Origin: Pygmaiobacter massiliensis
GTDB lineage: Bacteria; Bacillota; Clostridia; Oscillospirales; Ruminococcaceae
DNA: 64,000 bases
Direction of reading: 5' to 3'
Assembly (NCBI GenBank): GCA_022778585.1
Contig: JALFTI010000020.1
Coordinates: forward strand, 91,501-155,500
Shown: positions 49,495 through 58,265 of the stretch, piece after piece
Layout: each line of letters starts with the position of its first letter
Position numbering within the stretch: position 1 is the first letter of the stretch
Notes under the pieces: generated by a model
Databases searched by the model: none
What the model saw: the letters and a program-made list of their open reading frames with translations, nothing else
Told to the model about the DNA's origin: nothing
Translations under genes and position numbers: made by a program

Positions 49495-50709
49495 ATGAAA
49501 CGATTTGCCAGTGTAATGCTTGCCGTATTGTTGTGCGGCTTGCTGTTTGCTATGCCGGTCAGTGCGTTGGAGGTAGAGAACAAAAACGGGTATGATTATA
49601 CCCGCCTGAAGGATGAAGGTATTACCCTGAATGTATATAACTGGGGCCTTTATATTTCCGACGGTTCGGATGGCTCTGAAGATGTGCTTGCTGCCTTTGA
49701 AGAGCTGACTGGAATTAAGGTGAATTATACCACCTATGACACCAATGAAAGCTTGTATGCTAAGCTGAAGTCCGGTGGGGCGGATTACGATGTGATCATT
49801 CCCAGCGACTATATGATTGGTAAGATGGCCGATGAGGGAATGCTGGCAAAATTGAATTTTGATAATATTCCCAACTATGCTCTGATCGGTGATAGCTATA
49901 AGGGTATGGACTATGATCCGAACGAGGAATACAGCGTGCCGTACACCTGGGGTGTTGTGGGCGTTATCTATAACACCACTATGGTGGATGACCCTGTGGA
50001 TAGCTGGGACATTCTGTGGGACGAAAAGTATGCCGGCAATATTTTAATGTTTAATAACAGCCGGGACGCTTTTGCCATTGCCCAGGCAAAGCTTGGCCTT
50101 AGCTTGAACCCCACTACCACCGAGGAGATCGACCAGGCTGTGGAGGAGCTGAAGGCTCAGAAGAGCGTAGTTCAGGCCTATGTAATGGATGAAATTTTTG
50201 ACAAGATGACCGGCGGCGAGGCTGCTTTGGCTCCGTATTATGCGGGCGATGCCATTACCATGATTGGGGACAACCCGGACCTGGCCTTTGCTATTCCCAA
50301 AGAAGGTACCAACTACTTTGTGGATGCCATGTGCATTCCGGCAAACAGCAAAAACCAGGAAGCTGCCGAAATGTTTATCAACTTTATGTGCGAACCCGAG
50401 GTAGCGCTTGCAAACTGCGAATTTATCGGTTATTCCACCCCGATTCCCTCTGTTCAGGAAATGCTGCCGGATGAGCTGAAAAACAGCGAAATTATGTATC
50501 CTTCCGAGGAAGTGTTGGCCAACACCCAGGTGTTCAACACCCTTTCGGATGATATCAACACGGCAATGGACGCCGCATGGAGCAGCATGAAGAGCCACGA
50601 AGAGGGCGGCAGCGGCTGGATTGTTCCGGTGCTGCTGGTGCTTGCGGTAGCCATTATTGTGTTCGTAGTGTGGCGGCGTAGTGTAAAGAAAAAGCGCAAT
50701 GATTATTGA
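49495..50709 (+). CDS. potD: polyamine-binding protein PotD with C-terminal membrane anchor
   Basis: A 404-aa binding protein; ATG 49495 lies behind GAGAGGAG. The signal peptide ends MPVSALE and has no lipobox Cys. The mature part has ITLNVYNWGLYISDG, YDVIIPSDYMIGKMADEGMLAKLNFDNIPN and GEAALAPYYAGDA of PotD/PotF proteins. After EEGGSGW there is a C-terminal membrane helix (IVPVLLVLAVAIIVFVVW) and a basic tail RRSVKKKRNDY. Most Gram-positive PotD proteins are lipoproteins, so this one seems to be held by the helix instead. It captures spermidine or putrescine for PotABC. Confidence 0.94.
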   Translation: MKRFASVMLAVLLCGLLFAMPVSALEVENKNGYDYTRLKDEGITLNVYNWGLYISDGSDGSEDVLAAFEELTGIKVNYTTYDTNESLYAKLKSGGADYDVIIPSDYMIGKMADEGMLAKLNFDNIPNYALIGDSYKGMDYDPNEEYSVPYTWGVVGVIYNTTMVDDPVDSWDILWDEKYAGNILMFNNSRDAFAIAQAKLGLSLNPTTTEEIDQAVEELKAQKSVVQAYVMDEIFDKMTGGEAALAPYYAGDAITMIGDNPDLAFAIPKEGTNYFVDAMCIPANSKNQEAAEMFINFMCEPEVALANCEFIGYSTPIPSVQEMLPDELKNSEIMYPSEEVLANTQVFNTLSDDINTAMDAAWSSMKSHEEGGSGWIVPVLLVLAVAIIVFVVWRRSVKKKRNDY

Positions 50710-50735
50710 TGTAAAACCTATTGGGTTTTGCATAA

Positions 50736-50768
50736 AAGGAAAGGCTGGCTTTTGCCGGCCTTCCTTTT
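50736..50768 (+). terminator. intrinsic terminator of potABCD
   Basis: AAGGAAAGGCTGGC and GCCGGCCTTCCTT around a TTTT loop, then a short T run. Confidence 0.85.
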
Positions 50769-50791
50769 TATGTGGTGAAAAAGCGGTTTTC

Positions 50792-50820
50792 TTGACTTTT
50801 TTACACTTTCTCCGTATCAT
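50792..50820 (+). promoter_or_regulatory. promoter of the small membrane protein gene
   Basis: TTGACT (50792-50797), 17-bp spacer, TATCAT (50815-50820). Confidence 0.75.
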
Positions 50821-50855
50821 AAATACAATTAGCAGCAATAGCCCCTTGTGTGTGC

Positions 50856-50892
50856 TTTAAAAAGGCTAGTGCATTTTATTAGCCTTTTTAAA
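50856..50892 (+). promoter_or_regulatory. attenuator-like hairpin in leader
   Basis: TTTAAAAAGGCTA (50856-50868) pairs perfectly with TAGCCTTTTTAAA (50880-50892). It lies between the promoter at 50792 and the ATG at 50949, so it could end transcription early or be a leader element. Confidence 0.5.
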
Positions 50893-50948
50893 ACACCATA
50901 TGCCGTGATGTGGGGCCCAAAAAGGGTAAAAGGAAAGGATTTCTTGTT

Positions 50949-51233
50949 ATGATTGGTACAGATGTTTTGATTGCATGTGCAGCTATAGCTTGTGGTATGA
51001 TGCTTTTGCATGTGGCACTGAGCTTGAAAAAAAGCCCAATTCCTGGCCTTATTATGCCTATTCTGTTTTTTGCAGTTTCAGTTGCACTGGCTTTTTATAT
51101 GCAGTCCAATACCACAGAGCCGGTACCCTTTTTGCAGATGGCTAAGGTGTTTCTCATGATCAATGTTCCTACTTTTGTGGCGCTTGTTTTGTATTGGTTT
51201 GCCCGCCGTATGGTAACCAGACCCCACCGTTGA
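50949..51233 (+). CDS. small three-helix membrane protein
   Basis: A 94-aa protein behind AAAGGAAAGGA. It has three hydrophobic helices (DVLIACAAIACGMMLLHVAL, PGLIMPILFFAVSVALAFYM and VFLMINVPTFVALVLYWF) and ends in a basic ARRMVTRPHR. No family was recognised. It has its own promoter and terminator and a hairpin in the leader. Confidence 0.75.
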   Translation: MIGTDVLIACAAIACGMMLLHVALSLKKSPIPGLIMPILFFAVSVALAFYMQSNTTEPVPFLQMAKVFLMINVPTFVALVLYWFARRMVTRPHR

Positions 51234-51291
51234 GAAAAAGGCAAAAAGTTAGAAAATGCGGCTGAAAAATAATTAGGTAAGCTGTTGTGTT

Positions 51292-51335
51292 AAAAAGGCC
51301 GTCTGCACGCTGGTGCAGACGGCCTTTTGTTTTTT
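51292..51335. terminator. intrinsic terminator
   Basis: AAAAGGCCGTCTGCAC pairs with GTGCAGACGGCCTTTT around GCTG, with T runs on both strands. It lies between the small membrane gene and the convergent hydrogenase operon. Confidence 0.9.
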
Positions 51336-51514
51336 ATGCAGCCCTAACCGAAACGGATTTTTGCTTTACGCAGTAGAACAAAATAGCAAACTGGTTTATG
51401 GTCAAAATCCATCACAAACAAAAGGGGGGAGCCCTCGCTGATGGGGTATAATCTGAAAGAAGTTCCACTTCCAATTAGATGAAAAGCGCCTTTTCCATAC
51501 GGTGCTCAGGGCTG

Positions 51515-53251
51515 TTAATAAGCACTGCGTTTTTGGTAGCTGGTATGTAGCAGCATATGGGCGCGGGGTTTACCTGGTGCGTCTAAAAATTCGCTGTAAA
51601 TTTGCTGGATAACCGGGCTTTCGTGACTTTTGCGCAGTTGGTTGTTTTGGTCGGAAGAATAAAGCGCTGCGCTGCGCAACCCTTTCAGGTCCACATAATT
51701 GCGCACGCTGTCGCTTTGCACCGGCTGGCCGCCGCCGTTAATGCAGCCGCCCGGGCAGGCCATAACCTCCACCATATGGTACTGTTTTTCCCCGGCTTTA
51801 ATCTGTTCAATAAGCTTGCGGGCGTTTGCAAGGCCCGAGGTAACTGCCACCGAAATTTTTTGGCCGGCAAGTTCATAGGTGACCTCTTTAATGGGGTCCG
51901 TTCCTCGAACCTGGGGCAAGTCTATGGTCTTCAGTTCGGCGCCCATCCAGCTGGCAGCGGTGCGCAGTGCAGCTTCCATTACGCCGCCGGTGGCACCAAA
52001 AATGGCTCCAGCGCCGGATGCGGTGGCAAATGGCTGGTCAAACTGGCCCTGCGCAAGGTCTGCAAATTTAAGCCCCGCACCCTTGATCATTTTAGCCAGT
52101 TCGCGGGTGGTAAGCGCCACATCCACATCCTGATAGCCGAAGGTGGAAAGCTCTGGCCGGCTTACTTCGAATTTTTTTGCAGTGCAGGGAATGACCGATA
52201 CCACAAACAGGTCCTGGGGATCTATGCCGGTTTTTTGGCAGTAGTAGCTTTTCAACAGCGCACCGAACATTTCCTGCGGCGATTTGCAGCTGGAAAGGTG
52301 GGGCAGCATTTCTGGAAAATAATGTTCGCAGAACTTTACCCACCCGGGGCAGCAGCTGGTAAACATGGGCAAAGCTCCCTTACCGGAAAGCCGCTCCATC
52401 AGTTCGTGGGCCTCCTCCATAATGGTTAGGTCGGCGGTCACATCCATATTAAATACTTTATCGACTCCCAACCGGCGGATGGCTGTGATCATCTGCTCTT
52501 CCACATTAGTGCCAATGGGCAGGTCGAAACATTCGCCCAGGGTAGCGCGAATGGAGGGAGCAGTAAAGAAAACAACCTGTTTTTTCGGGTTGGAAATAGC
52601 GTCCCACACCACATCAATCTGGCTTTTTTCGGTCAGCGCGCCCACCGGGCAGGCTACAATGCACTGGCCGCAGCCCACGCAGGGCGAATCGGCCAGGCTG
52701 CGTTCAAAAGCGCAGCCCACATGGACCTGGTAGCCACGCTGAATGGCGCCGATTACCGAAACCGACTGCATATCCCGGCAGGCGGCTACGCAGCGCATAC
52801 ACTGAATGCACTTGGAATTGTCCCGCACAATATAGGGGGAAGCGTCGTCCACCGGGAAAACCGCGTCGTCGCCTTTAAAGCGGTCTTCGTCCACCTCGTA
52901 GTCGAAGGCAAGCTTCTGCAGCTCGCAGTGGTTGCCCCGCACGCAGGAAAGGCATTTTTTGCGGTGGCTGGAAAGAATTAGCTCAATGGTAGCTTTGCGG
53001 GAGGCCCGTACCCGTGCAGTGTTGGTCAACACCTCCATGCCCTCTTCGGCCGGGTAAACGCAGCTGGCAACCAGGCCCTTGCGGCCCTTTACCTCCACCA
53101 CGCATACGCGGCAGGAACCTATTTGGTTGAGCCCTCTCAAATAACACAAAGAGGGAATTTCAATTTGTACCGATTTGGCGGCTTCCAGTATGGTGGAGCC
53201 GGCCGGTACTTCGGTGGGTATGCCGTTTATGGTAAGATGTACCGTATCCAT
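51515..53251 (-). CDS. hndD: [FeFe] hydrogenase catalytic subunit, HndD/HydA-like
   Basis: A 578-aa catalytic subunit; ATG 53251 behind AAGGAGC. In order: [2Fe-2S] domain (SLCYLRGLNQIGSCRVC), His-Cys [4Fe-4S] site HRKKCLSCVRGNHC, two [4Fe-4S] motifs (CIQCMRCVAAC and CVGCGQCIVAC), and the H-cluster domain with L1 TSCCPGW, L2 IPCTAKKFE and L3 EVMACPGGCINGGGQP, then GGVMEAALRT between L2 and L3. The L2 motif has Ile where MPCTAKK is usual. The C-terminal LRKSHESP..LLHTSYQ is the small-subunit-like tail. With the two upstream genes it forms a cytoplasmic NAD-linked, possibly electron-bifurcating hydrogenase that disposes of fermentation electrons as H2. Confidence 0.95.
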   Translation of the reverse strand: MDTVHLTINGIPTEVPAGSTILEAAKSVQIEIPSLCYLRGLNQIGSCRVCVVEVKGRKGLVASCVYPAEEGMEVLTNTARVRASRKATIELILSSHRKKCLSCVRGNHCELQKLAFDYEVDEDRFKGDDAVFPVDDASPYIVRDNSKCIQCMRCVAACRDMQSVSVIGAIQRGYQVHVGCAFERSLADSPCVGCGQCIVACPVGALTEKSQIDVVWDAISNPKKQVVFFTAPSIRATLGECFDLPIGTNVEEQMITAIRRLGVDKVFNMDVTADLTIMEEAHELMERLSGKGALPMFTSCCPGWVKFCEHYFPEMLPHLSSCKSPQEMFGALLKSYYCQKTGIDPQDLFVVSVIPCTAKKFEVSRPELSTFGYQDVDVALTTRELAKMIKGAGLKFADLAQGQFDQPFATASGAGAIFGATGGVMEAALRTAASWMGAELKTIDLPQVRGTDPIKEVTYELAGQKISVAVTSGLANARKLIEQIKAGEKQYHMVEVMACPGGCINGGGQPVQSDSVRNYVDLKGLRSAALYSSDQNNQLRKSHESPVIQQIYSEFLDAPGKPRAHMLLHTSYQKRSAY

Positions 53252-53273
53252 AATACTTTTGCTCCTTTCCGGC

Positions 53274-55169
53274 TCAACTGGTGTAAACAGCCCCAAACGC
53301 GCAGTTTTGCACGCACAGCCCGCATTTTATGCACACTTTAGGGTCTATGGTGTGGGGCTGGCGCACCTGGCCGTGGATAGCGCCCACCGGGCAGCCCCTG
53401 GCGCATTTGGTGCAGCCTTTGCACAAAGCAGGGTCAATACTATACCGGATAAGCGACTTGCATACCCCTGCCGGGCAGCTTTTGTCCACAATGTGGGCAA
53501 TATATTCATCTTTAAAATATTTCATGGTGGACAAAACCGGGTTGGGCGCGGTTTGGCCCAGCGCGCACAGGCTGGAGGTCTGCATGTGATTGGCCAGTTC
53601 CTCAATTTTATCCAAATCTTCCGGTTCGCCGTCGCCGTTGGTTATTTTTTCCAAAAACTGCAAAAGCCTGCGGGTGCCAATGCGGCAGGGCGTGCATTTT
53701 CCGCACGACTCGTCCACTGTAAATTCCAGGTAGAATTTGGCAATATCCACCATACAGGTGTCTTCGTCCAGAATAATCAGCCCGCCGGAACCCATCATGC
53801 TTCCCAGGGCAATCAAATTGTCGTAATCGATAGGGGTGTCCAGGTGGCAGGCAGGAATACACCCGCCCGAAGGCCCGCCGGTTTGGGCGGCTTTAAACCG
53901 CTTGTTGCCGGGAATGCCGCCGCCAATTTCCTCCACAATCTCCCGCAGGGTGGTGCCCATGGGAATTTCCACCAGGCCCACATTTGTAATTTTTCCTCCC
54001 AGGGCAAATACCTTGGTCCCTTTGCTGGTGGCGGTACCCATGGAAGCAAACCACTGTGCCCCCTTTAAAATAATTTGGGGAATGTTGGCATAGGTTTCCA
54101 CATTGTTCAGTACTGTGGGTTTGCCGAAAAGCCCCTTTACTGCGGGGAAGGGGGGGCGCGGGCGCGGTTCGCCCCGGTGCCCTTCAATGCTGGTCATCAG
54201 GGCAGTTTCCTCACCGCAAACAAACGCGCCCGCACCCAGGCGTATTTCAATGTCAAAATCAAAACCGGAACCGAACAGGTCCTTTCCCAATAGCCCCGCT
54301 TCGCGGGCCTGCTTCAGCGCGATGGCAAGGCGCTGTACGGCTATGGGATACTCTGCCCGAATGTAAATGTAGCCCTGATGCGCGCCAATGGCGTAGCCGG
54401 CAATTGCCATTGCCTCAATAACGCAGTGCGGGTCGCCTTCCAGAATAGACCGGTCCATAAAAGCGCCAGGGTCGCCCTCGTCGGCGTTGCAGCATACATA
54501 CTTGATGTCGCCGGGGGTAGCTTTGGCAAAGCTCCACTTTTTGCCGGTGGGAAATCCACCGCCGCCGCGCCCGCGCAGACCAGAATCGGTCACCGTTTGG
54601 ATTACCTGATCCGGCGTCATCTCCCGCAGCACCCGCGCCAGAGCCTGGTAGCCGTCTGCGGCAATGTATTCTTCAATTTTTTCCGGGGCAATTACTCCGC
54701 AGTTGCGCAAAGCTACCCGCAGCTGCTTTTTGTAAAAGGGGGTCTCCTTCAGGGAAAGAATGCTGCCGTCCGGGTGAACCGTTTGCTGGTAAAGCAGCTC
54801 TTTCACAACCTGCCCGCCAACAACCAGGTGTTCCTTCACAATCCGCTCTACCGCCTGCACCGTTACCTGGCTGTAAAAAGCACCTTCGGGGTATACAATC
54901 AAAATAGGTCCCAGAGCGCACAAACCAAAGCAGCCGGTCTTTACCAGCAGCACATCCGACAGGCCGGCCTTTTTTAGGGCCTTTTCCAGCGCAGCAATTA
55001 CCTTGTGGCTGCCCGACGAGGTGCACCCCGTGCCCCCGCAGACCAGCACCTGCTTGCGGTAGGCGGTCTGCTGTTCCAGCTTGGCGCTCTGCTCAGCAAC
55101 CGCATTGCGCACGGCAATCAGGTCTTTGCCAGCATCCCGGATCTGATTGAGTTGTTCTATGGTCATCAT
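53274..55169 (-). CDS. hndC: NADH-binding hydrogenase subunit, HndC/NuoF-like
   Basis: A 631-aa protein behind GGAGG. The N-terminal 120 residues are a thioredoxin-like [2Fe-2S] domain (CGGTGCTSSGS, KTGCFGLCALGP), which is a separate protein (HndB) in some species. The NuoF core binds FMN and NADH (GLRGRGGGGFPTGKKW, CNADEGDPGAFMDRS, CGEETALMTSIEG), and ESCGKCTPCRIGTRR holds a [4Fe-4S]. The C-terminus has two more [4Fe-4S] motifs (CKGCTKCARGCP and CIKCGLCVQNCA). It passes electrons between NAD(H), probably ferredoxin, and the catalytic subunit. ATG overlaps the stop of the upstream gene. Confidence 0.95.
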   Translation of the reverse strand: MMTIEQLNQIRDAGKDLIAVRNAVAEQSAKLEQQTAYRKQVLVCGGTGCTSSGSHKVIAALEKALKKAGLSDVLLVKTGCFGLCALGPILIVYPEGAFYSQVTVQAVERIVKEHLVVGGQVVKELLYQQTVHPDGSILSLKETPFYKKQLRVALRNCGVIAPEKIEEYIAADGYQALARVLREMTPDQVIQTVTDSGLRGRGGGGFPTGKKWSFAKATPGDIKYVCCNADEGDPGAFMDRSILEGDPHCVIEAMAIAGYAIGAHQGYIYIRAEYPIAVQRLAIALKQAREAGLLGKDLFGSGFDFDIEIRLGAGAFVCGEETALMTSIEGHRGEPRPRPPFPAVKGLFGKPTVLNNVETYANIPQIILKGAQWFASMGTATSKGTKVFALGGKITNVGLVEIPMGTTLREIVEEIGGGIPGNKRFKAAQTGGPSGGCIPACHLDTPIDYDNLIALGSMMGSGGLIILDEDTCMVDIAKFYLEFTVDESCGKCTPCRIGTRRLLQFLEKITNGDGEPEDLDKIEELANHMQTSSLCALGQTAPNPVLSTMKYFKDEYIAHIVDKSCPAGVCKSLIRYSIDPALCKGCTKCARGCPVGAIHGQVRQPHTIDPKVCIKCGLCVQNCAFGAVYTS

Positions 55170-55684
55170 TTTGCGCTTTCCTCCTTCTGCCCGCCAAGAT
55201 ATCGCTCCAGAATGCCGGGCACCTGGTCCGGGGTAAGCCGGCCGTATACCTCGTCGTTAATGGTCATAACAGGAGCAAGCCCGCAGGCACCCACGCAGCG
55301 GCAGCTCTCAATCGAGAACAAGCCATCCGGTGTGCACTCTCCTGCTTTAATTCCCAAATAATCTTCCACTGCCTGTAAAATTTTTGCCGCGCCTTTTACA
55401 TAGCAGGCGGTACCCAAACAAATGCTAATGCGGTATTTGCCTTTGGGAAGCAGCCGGAACTGCGAATAGAAGGTGGCCACCCCATATACTTCGGACAGGG
55501 ACAGAGAAAGCCCCTGGGCTACCATGGTCTGCACCTCGATGGGAAGGTAGCCGTAGATCTCTTGAGCTTCCTGTAAAACCGGCATCAGGCAGCCGGGACG
55601 GTCCCGGTGTGTGGCAATAACCTGCTGCAGCTGTTCTGCCTGGGCAGATGTGCCGCGAAACGGATGCAGAGACTTTTCTTCCAT
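55166..55684 (-). CDS. hndA: hydrogenase [2Fe-2S] subunit, HndA/NuoE-like
   Basis: A 172-aa protein behind AGGAGG; the longer open frame upstream lacks sense. The core has GCLMPVLQEAQEIYGYLPIEV, VYGVATFYSQF and the thioredoxin-like [2Fe-2S] site with Cys in CLGTACYVKGA and ESCRCVGACGLAP (C-x4-C ... C-x3-C). It feeds electrons to HndC in complexes of the NuoE type. It is the first gene of the operon hndA-hndC-hndD. Confidence 0.95.
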   Translation of the reverse strand: MEEKSLHPFRGTSAQAEQLQQVIATHRDRPGCLMPVLQEAQEIYGYLPIEVQTMVAQGLSLSLSEVYGVATFYSQFRLLPKGKYRISICLGTACYVKGAAKILQAVEDYLGIKAGECTPDGLFSIESCRCVGACGLAPVMTINDEVYGRLTPDQVPGILERYLGGQKEESAK

Positions 55685-55795
55685 GAACACTTCCTCCTGT
55701 TTGGCATGCGGCCGGCCAAGGCGAAAGACCGGACGGCCGCGAAAACACCCGCGGCATGGTCCTGTGTGCTGTGCGCCTGCGGGCAGCTTTTTTTT

Positions 55796-55824
55796 ATTAT
55801 ACAGGAAAAGCCAGAAAGTGGGAA
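55796..55824 (-). promoter_or_regulatory. putative promoter of hydrogenase operon
   Basis: On the minus strand, TTCCCA (55819-55824), 17-bp spacer and TATAAT (55796-55801). The -35 is weak, which suggests activation or other control. Confidence 0.55.
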
Positions 55825-55841
55825 TATTAAATGATAATTTT

Positions 55842-55859
55842 TTGTTAAAATAATAAAAA
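55842..55859. promoter_or_regulatory. Rex-like site upstream of hydrogenase operon
   Basis: TTGTTAA-N4-ATAAAAA matches the Rex consensus TTGTTAA-N4-TTAACAA at 12 of 14 positions. Rex senses the NADH/NAD ratio and often controls hydrogenases in Clostridia. The region is AT rich, which makes chance matches more likely. Confidence 0.35.
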
Positions 55860-55940
55860 TTGTTCAAAATGCCCAATAAATGATAAACTGTCTGAGCAGT
55901 ACACAAAAAATGGTATGTTTCAAGCCGGCGCTTGGCAAAA

Positions 55941-55972
55941 GAAAAACGGGCGCCTTAAAACGCCCGTTTTTT
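55941..55972. terminator. intrinsic terminator
   Basis: AAAAACGGGCG pairs with CGCCCGTTTTTT. T runs on both strands; it serves the HAD gene on the minus strand. Confidence 0.88.
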
Positions 55973-55989
55973 CAAAAAATTTAAAAAGG

Positions 55990-56646
55990 TTACTCCATGC
56001 ACTCTAAAAGCGGAATAACATCCAAAAGGGTGCGGCACTGTGCCTGAACCAGCGGCGCCAGGTCCTGGGTTACGCCGGTCAAATCCGGAATCATTACGGT
56101 AAAAACGCCTGCGGCAGCGGCGGCCTTCACCCCGTTGGGGGAATCTTCCAGTACCATGCAGTTTTCGGGCTTTTCACCCAAAAGCTCGCAGGCCTTCAAA
56201 AAAATGTCCGGTTCGGGCTTGTAGTGGGCTACCATGGGGCCGTATACCCGCACATCAAACCGATCCAGCACCCCTACCCGTTCCAGTTCCATATCGGCGC
56301 GCTGGGCGGCGGTGGAGGTGGCCAGGGCCAATTTGTACCCCTGCTGCTTCAGCCAATCCAGCAGGGCATGCAGGCCCAGTTTGGCTGGCACGCCGTATTG
56401 GCTAAAATATTCTTCCACATACCGCAGCTTTTTCTGGTGCAGCTGTTCAAAATCTACCCCCGGGCCCAAAATGGTCTGCCAGCGTTCGTATTCCGCCACA
56501 AAGTGCTTGCCGCGGGAATCCAATAAAAGCTGTTCGTCGAAGGGAAGACCGGCTTCCAGAAAGGTGCGTCGCCAGCAGGAAAGGTTCAGCCGCTCGGTGT
56601 CCAGCATCAGCCCGTCCATATCAAAAATCACTGCATGAATTGACAT
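55990..56646 (-). CDS. HAD phosphatase, beta-phosphoglucomutase-like
   Basis: A 218-aa HAD-IA enzyme behind AAAGGAGA. Motif I VIFDMDGLMLDTE, motif II LATSTAAQR, motif III PEPDIFLKA with Lys in HYKPEPD, and motif IV LEDSPNGVKAAAAAG. The cap is the helical type of the beta-phosphoglucomutase / sugar phosphatase group. Substrate unknown. Monocistronic, with a terminator at its end. Confidence 0.9.
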   Translation of the reverse strand: MSIHAVIFDMDGLMLDTERLNLSCWRRTFLEAGLPFDEQLLLDSRGKHFVAEYERWQTILGPGVDFEQLHQKKLRYVEEYFSQYGVPAKLGLHALLDWLKQQGYKLALATSTAAQRADMELERVGVLDRFDVRVYGPMVAHYKPEPDIFLKACELLGEKPENCMVLEDSPNGVKAAAAAGVFTVMIPDLTGVTQDLAPLVQAQCRTLLDVIPLLECME

Positions 56647-56830
56647 GATTTTCTCCTTTTTGTCCTATATGGTATTCGTAAAATATCGTACCCATTTTTA
56701 TTATACCCGCTAAAGGGAATACTGGCAATCTGGATTTTCACAAAAAATGCGTAACTTGCCCTTTTAACACAGGGTTTGGTGTGGTAAACTAAAGAAAGTA
56801 ATGAAAAAGGAGGCAGAGGAATCGTTTTTC

Positions 56831-58156
56831 ATGAATTTTGAAAATTTTTGTAAGTTAGGCCGCCGAATGGCGGCTAGTGTGTTGGTGGCGGCCTCGCTTT
56901 TTGGAATTTTGCCTTCGGCGCAGGCGGCCGAGCTGCCCACCCTGCAGGGGACAGCGGCCTGCCTGATGGATGCGGATACCGGGCAGGTTTTGTTTGAACA
57001 AAATATGGACAGCCAGCAGCCGCCGGCTTCCATTACCAAAATTATGACGGCCCTTTTAACGGTGGAAAACTGCCAGTTGACCGATATTGTAACCATGAGT
57101 GATGAGGCGGTGTTCAGTGTTCCGCGCTCGGCCAGCCATATAGCGCTTCAGCCGGGAGAGCAGCTTACGGTGGAACAGGCACTCATGGCCACCATGCTTC
57201 CTTCCGCAAACGACGCAGCCAATGGCCTGGCTGAACAGGTAGCCGGCAGCATGGATGCTTTTGTGGAAATGATGAACCAGCGGGCGGCAGAATGCGGGGC
57301 AAAAAATACCCACTTTGCCAATGCTAATGGCCTGGACCAGGAAGGGCATTTGACAACCGCCTATGATATGGCCTGCATTACGCGGCAGGCGCTGAAAAAC
57401 GAAACCTTCCGCATGGTGTTCGGCACGACCGAATACACCATTCCCCTCACAAATCTGCAGCCGGAGGCCCGCAATATTGGGGCCGGCCACAAAATGGTGT
57501 TTGACTTTACGAAGTATTATGACCCCACCGTGATTGGCGGCAAAAGCGGATATACCGATGAGGCAGGCAATACTTTGGTGACGGTGGCCCAGCGGGATGG
57601 CCGCACCCTGATTGCGGTGGTGCTGGGCGAGCCCAGGAATGCAGCCATGTACGAGGACACGATTGCGCTGTTTGAGTATGGCTATTCGGCGTTTGATTCC
57701 CTCACCATTTCGGCAGAACAGCTGGCCCGCGGCAATGAATTGGTGGACCCGAAAGATTCCCTCACCGTTCTGGTGACCGAAGGGATCAGCGCGGAGGATT
57801 TGACCTTTGAGTACACCACCGGCGAAACCGGCGCCGACAGCTACACCGTTGAGGTACAGGCTGTATTGACCCAGGAGACCGGTCTGCAGTATGCAGTGCT
57901 GGGTTCCACCACACTGCAGTACCATATGGAGGTGCTGCCCACTGCCCAGACTGCCGAAACTTCCCAGGCCCAGACGACCGCTCTGCAAGTGGAAGAAGAG
58001 CAGCCACTGCTGGTTAAGGCGCTGCTTACAGCCGGCCGGCTGGCGGTTAGTGCGGTTACCCTGGCAATTATAGTGGTCGTTTTTGGGCTGTTTGTCATAC
58101 GGCTTTGGTACGATTTGAAAGGCAACAGAAAAAAACGCCGCGTTCGCGGCCGCTGA
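56831..58156 (+). CDS. dacF: D-alanyl-D-alanine carboxypeptidase, DacF/PBP5-like
   Basis: About 441 aa. ATG 56831 gives a standard signal peptide (to about residue 38, PSAQAAE), but ATG 56801 is also open; neither has an ideally placed site. The penicillin-binding motifs are SITK (PPASITKIMTALL), SAN (LPSANDAANGLAEQV) and KSG in place of KTG (GGKSGYTDEAGNTLV). The C-terminal beta domain leads to a membrane helix (VSAVTLAIIVVVFGLFVIRLWYD) and a basic tail. It trims the terminal D-Ala from peptidoglycan pentapeptides, limiting crosslinks. Confidence 0.93.
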   Translation: MNFENFCKLGRRMAASVLVAASLFGILPSAQAAELPTLQGTAACLMDADTGQVLFEQNMDSQQPPASITKIMTALLTVENCQLTDIVTMSDEAVFSVPRSASHIALQPGEQLTVEQALMATMLPSANDAANGLAEQVAGSMDAFVEMMNQRAAECGAKNTHFANANGLDQEGHLTTAYDMACITRQALKNETFRMVFGTTEYTIPLTNLQPEARNIGAGHKMVFDFTKYYDPTVIGGKSGYTDEAGNTLVTVAQRDGRTLIAVVLGEPRNAAMYEDTIALFEYGYSAFDSLTISAEQLARGNELVDPKDSLTVLVTEGISAEDLTFEYTTGETGADSYTVEVQAVLTQETGLQYAVLGSTTLQYHMEVLPTAQTAETSQAQTTALQVEEEQPLLVKALLTAGRLAVSAVTLAIIVVVFGLFVIRLWYDLKGNRKKRRVRGR

Positions 58157-58186
58157 ATTTGCGCGGTTTGGCTTTATGGTAAAAAA

Positions 58187-58226
58187 GAAACCCGGGAGAT
58201 GGCGAAAGCCATTTTCCCGGGTTTTT
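58187..58226. terminator. intrinsic terminator
   Basis: AAACCCGGGA, inner GATGGC-GAAA-GCCATT, TCCCGGGTTT, then a T run on the plus strand and one on the minus strand. It serves dacF and the convergent cysteine-synthase-like gene. Confidence 0.9.
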
Positions 58227-58265
58227 GCTGTAAAAATAGGCAAACAGGTGCAGGGCAAAAGCAAT

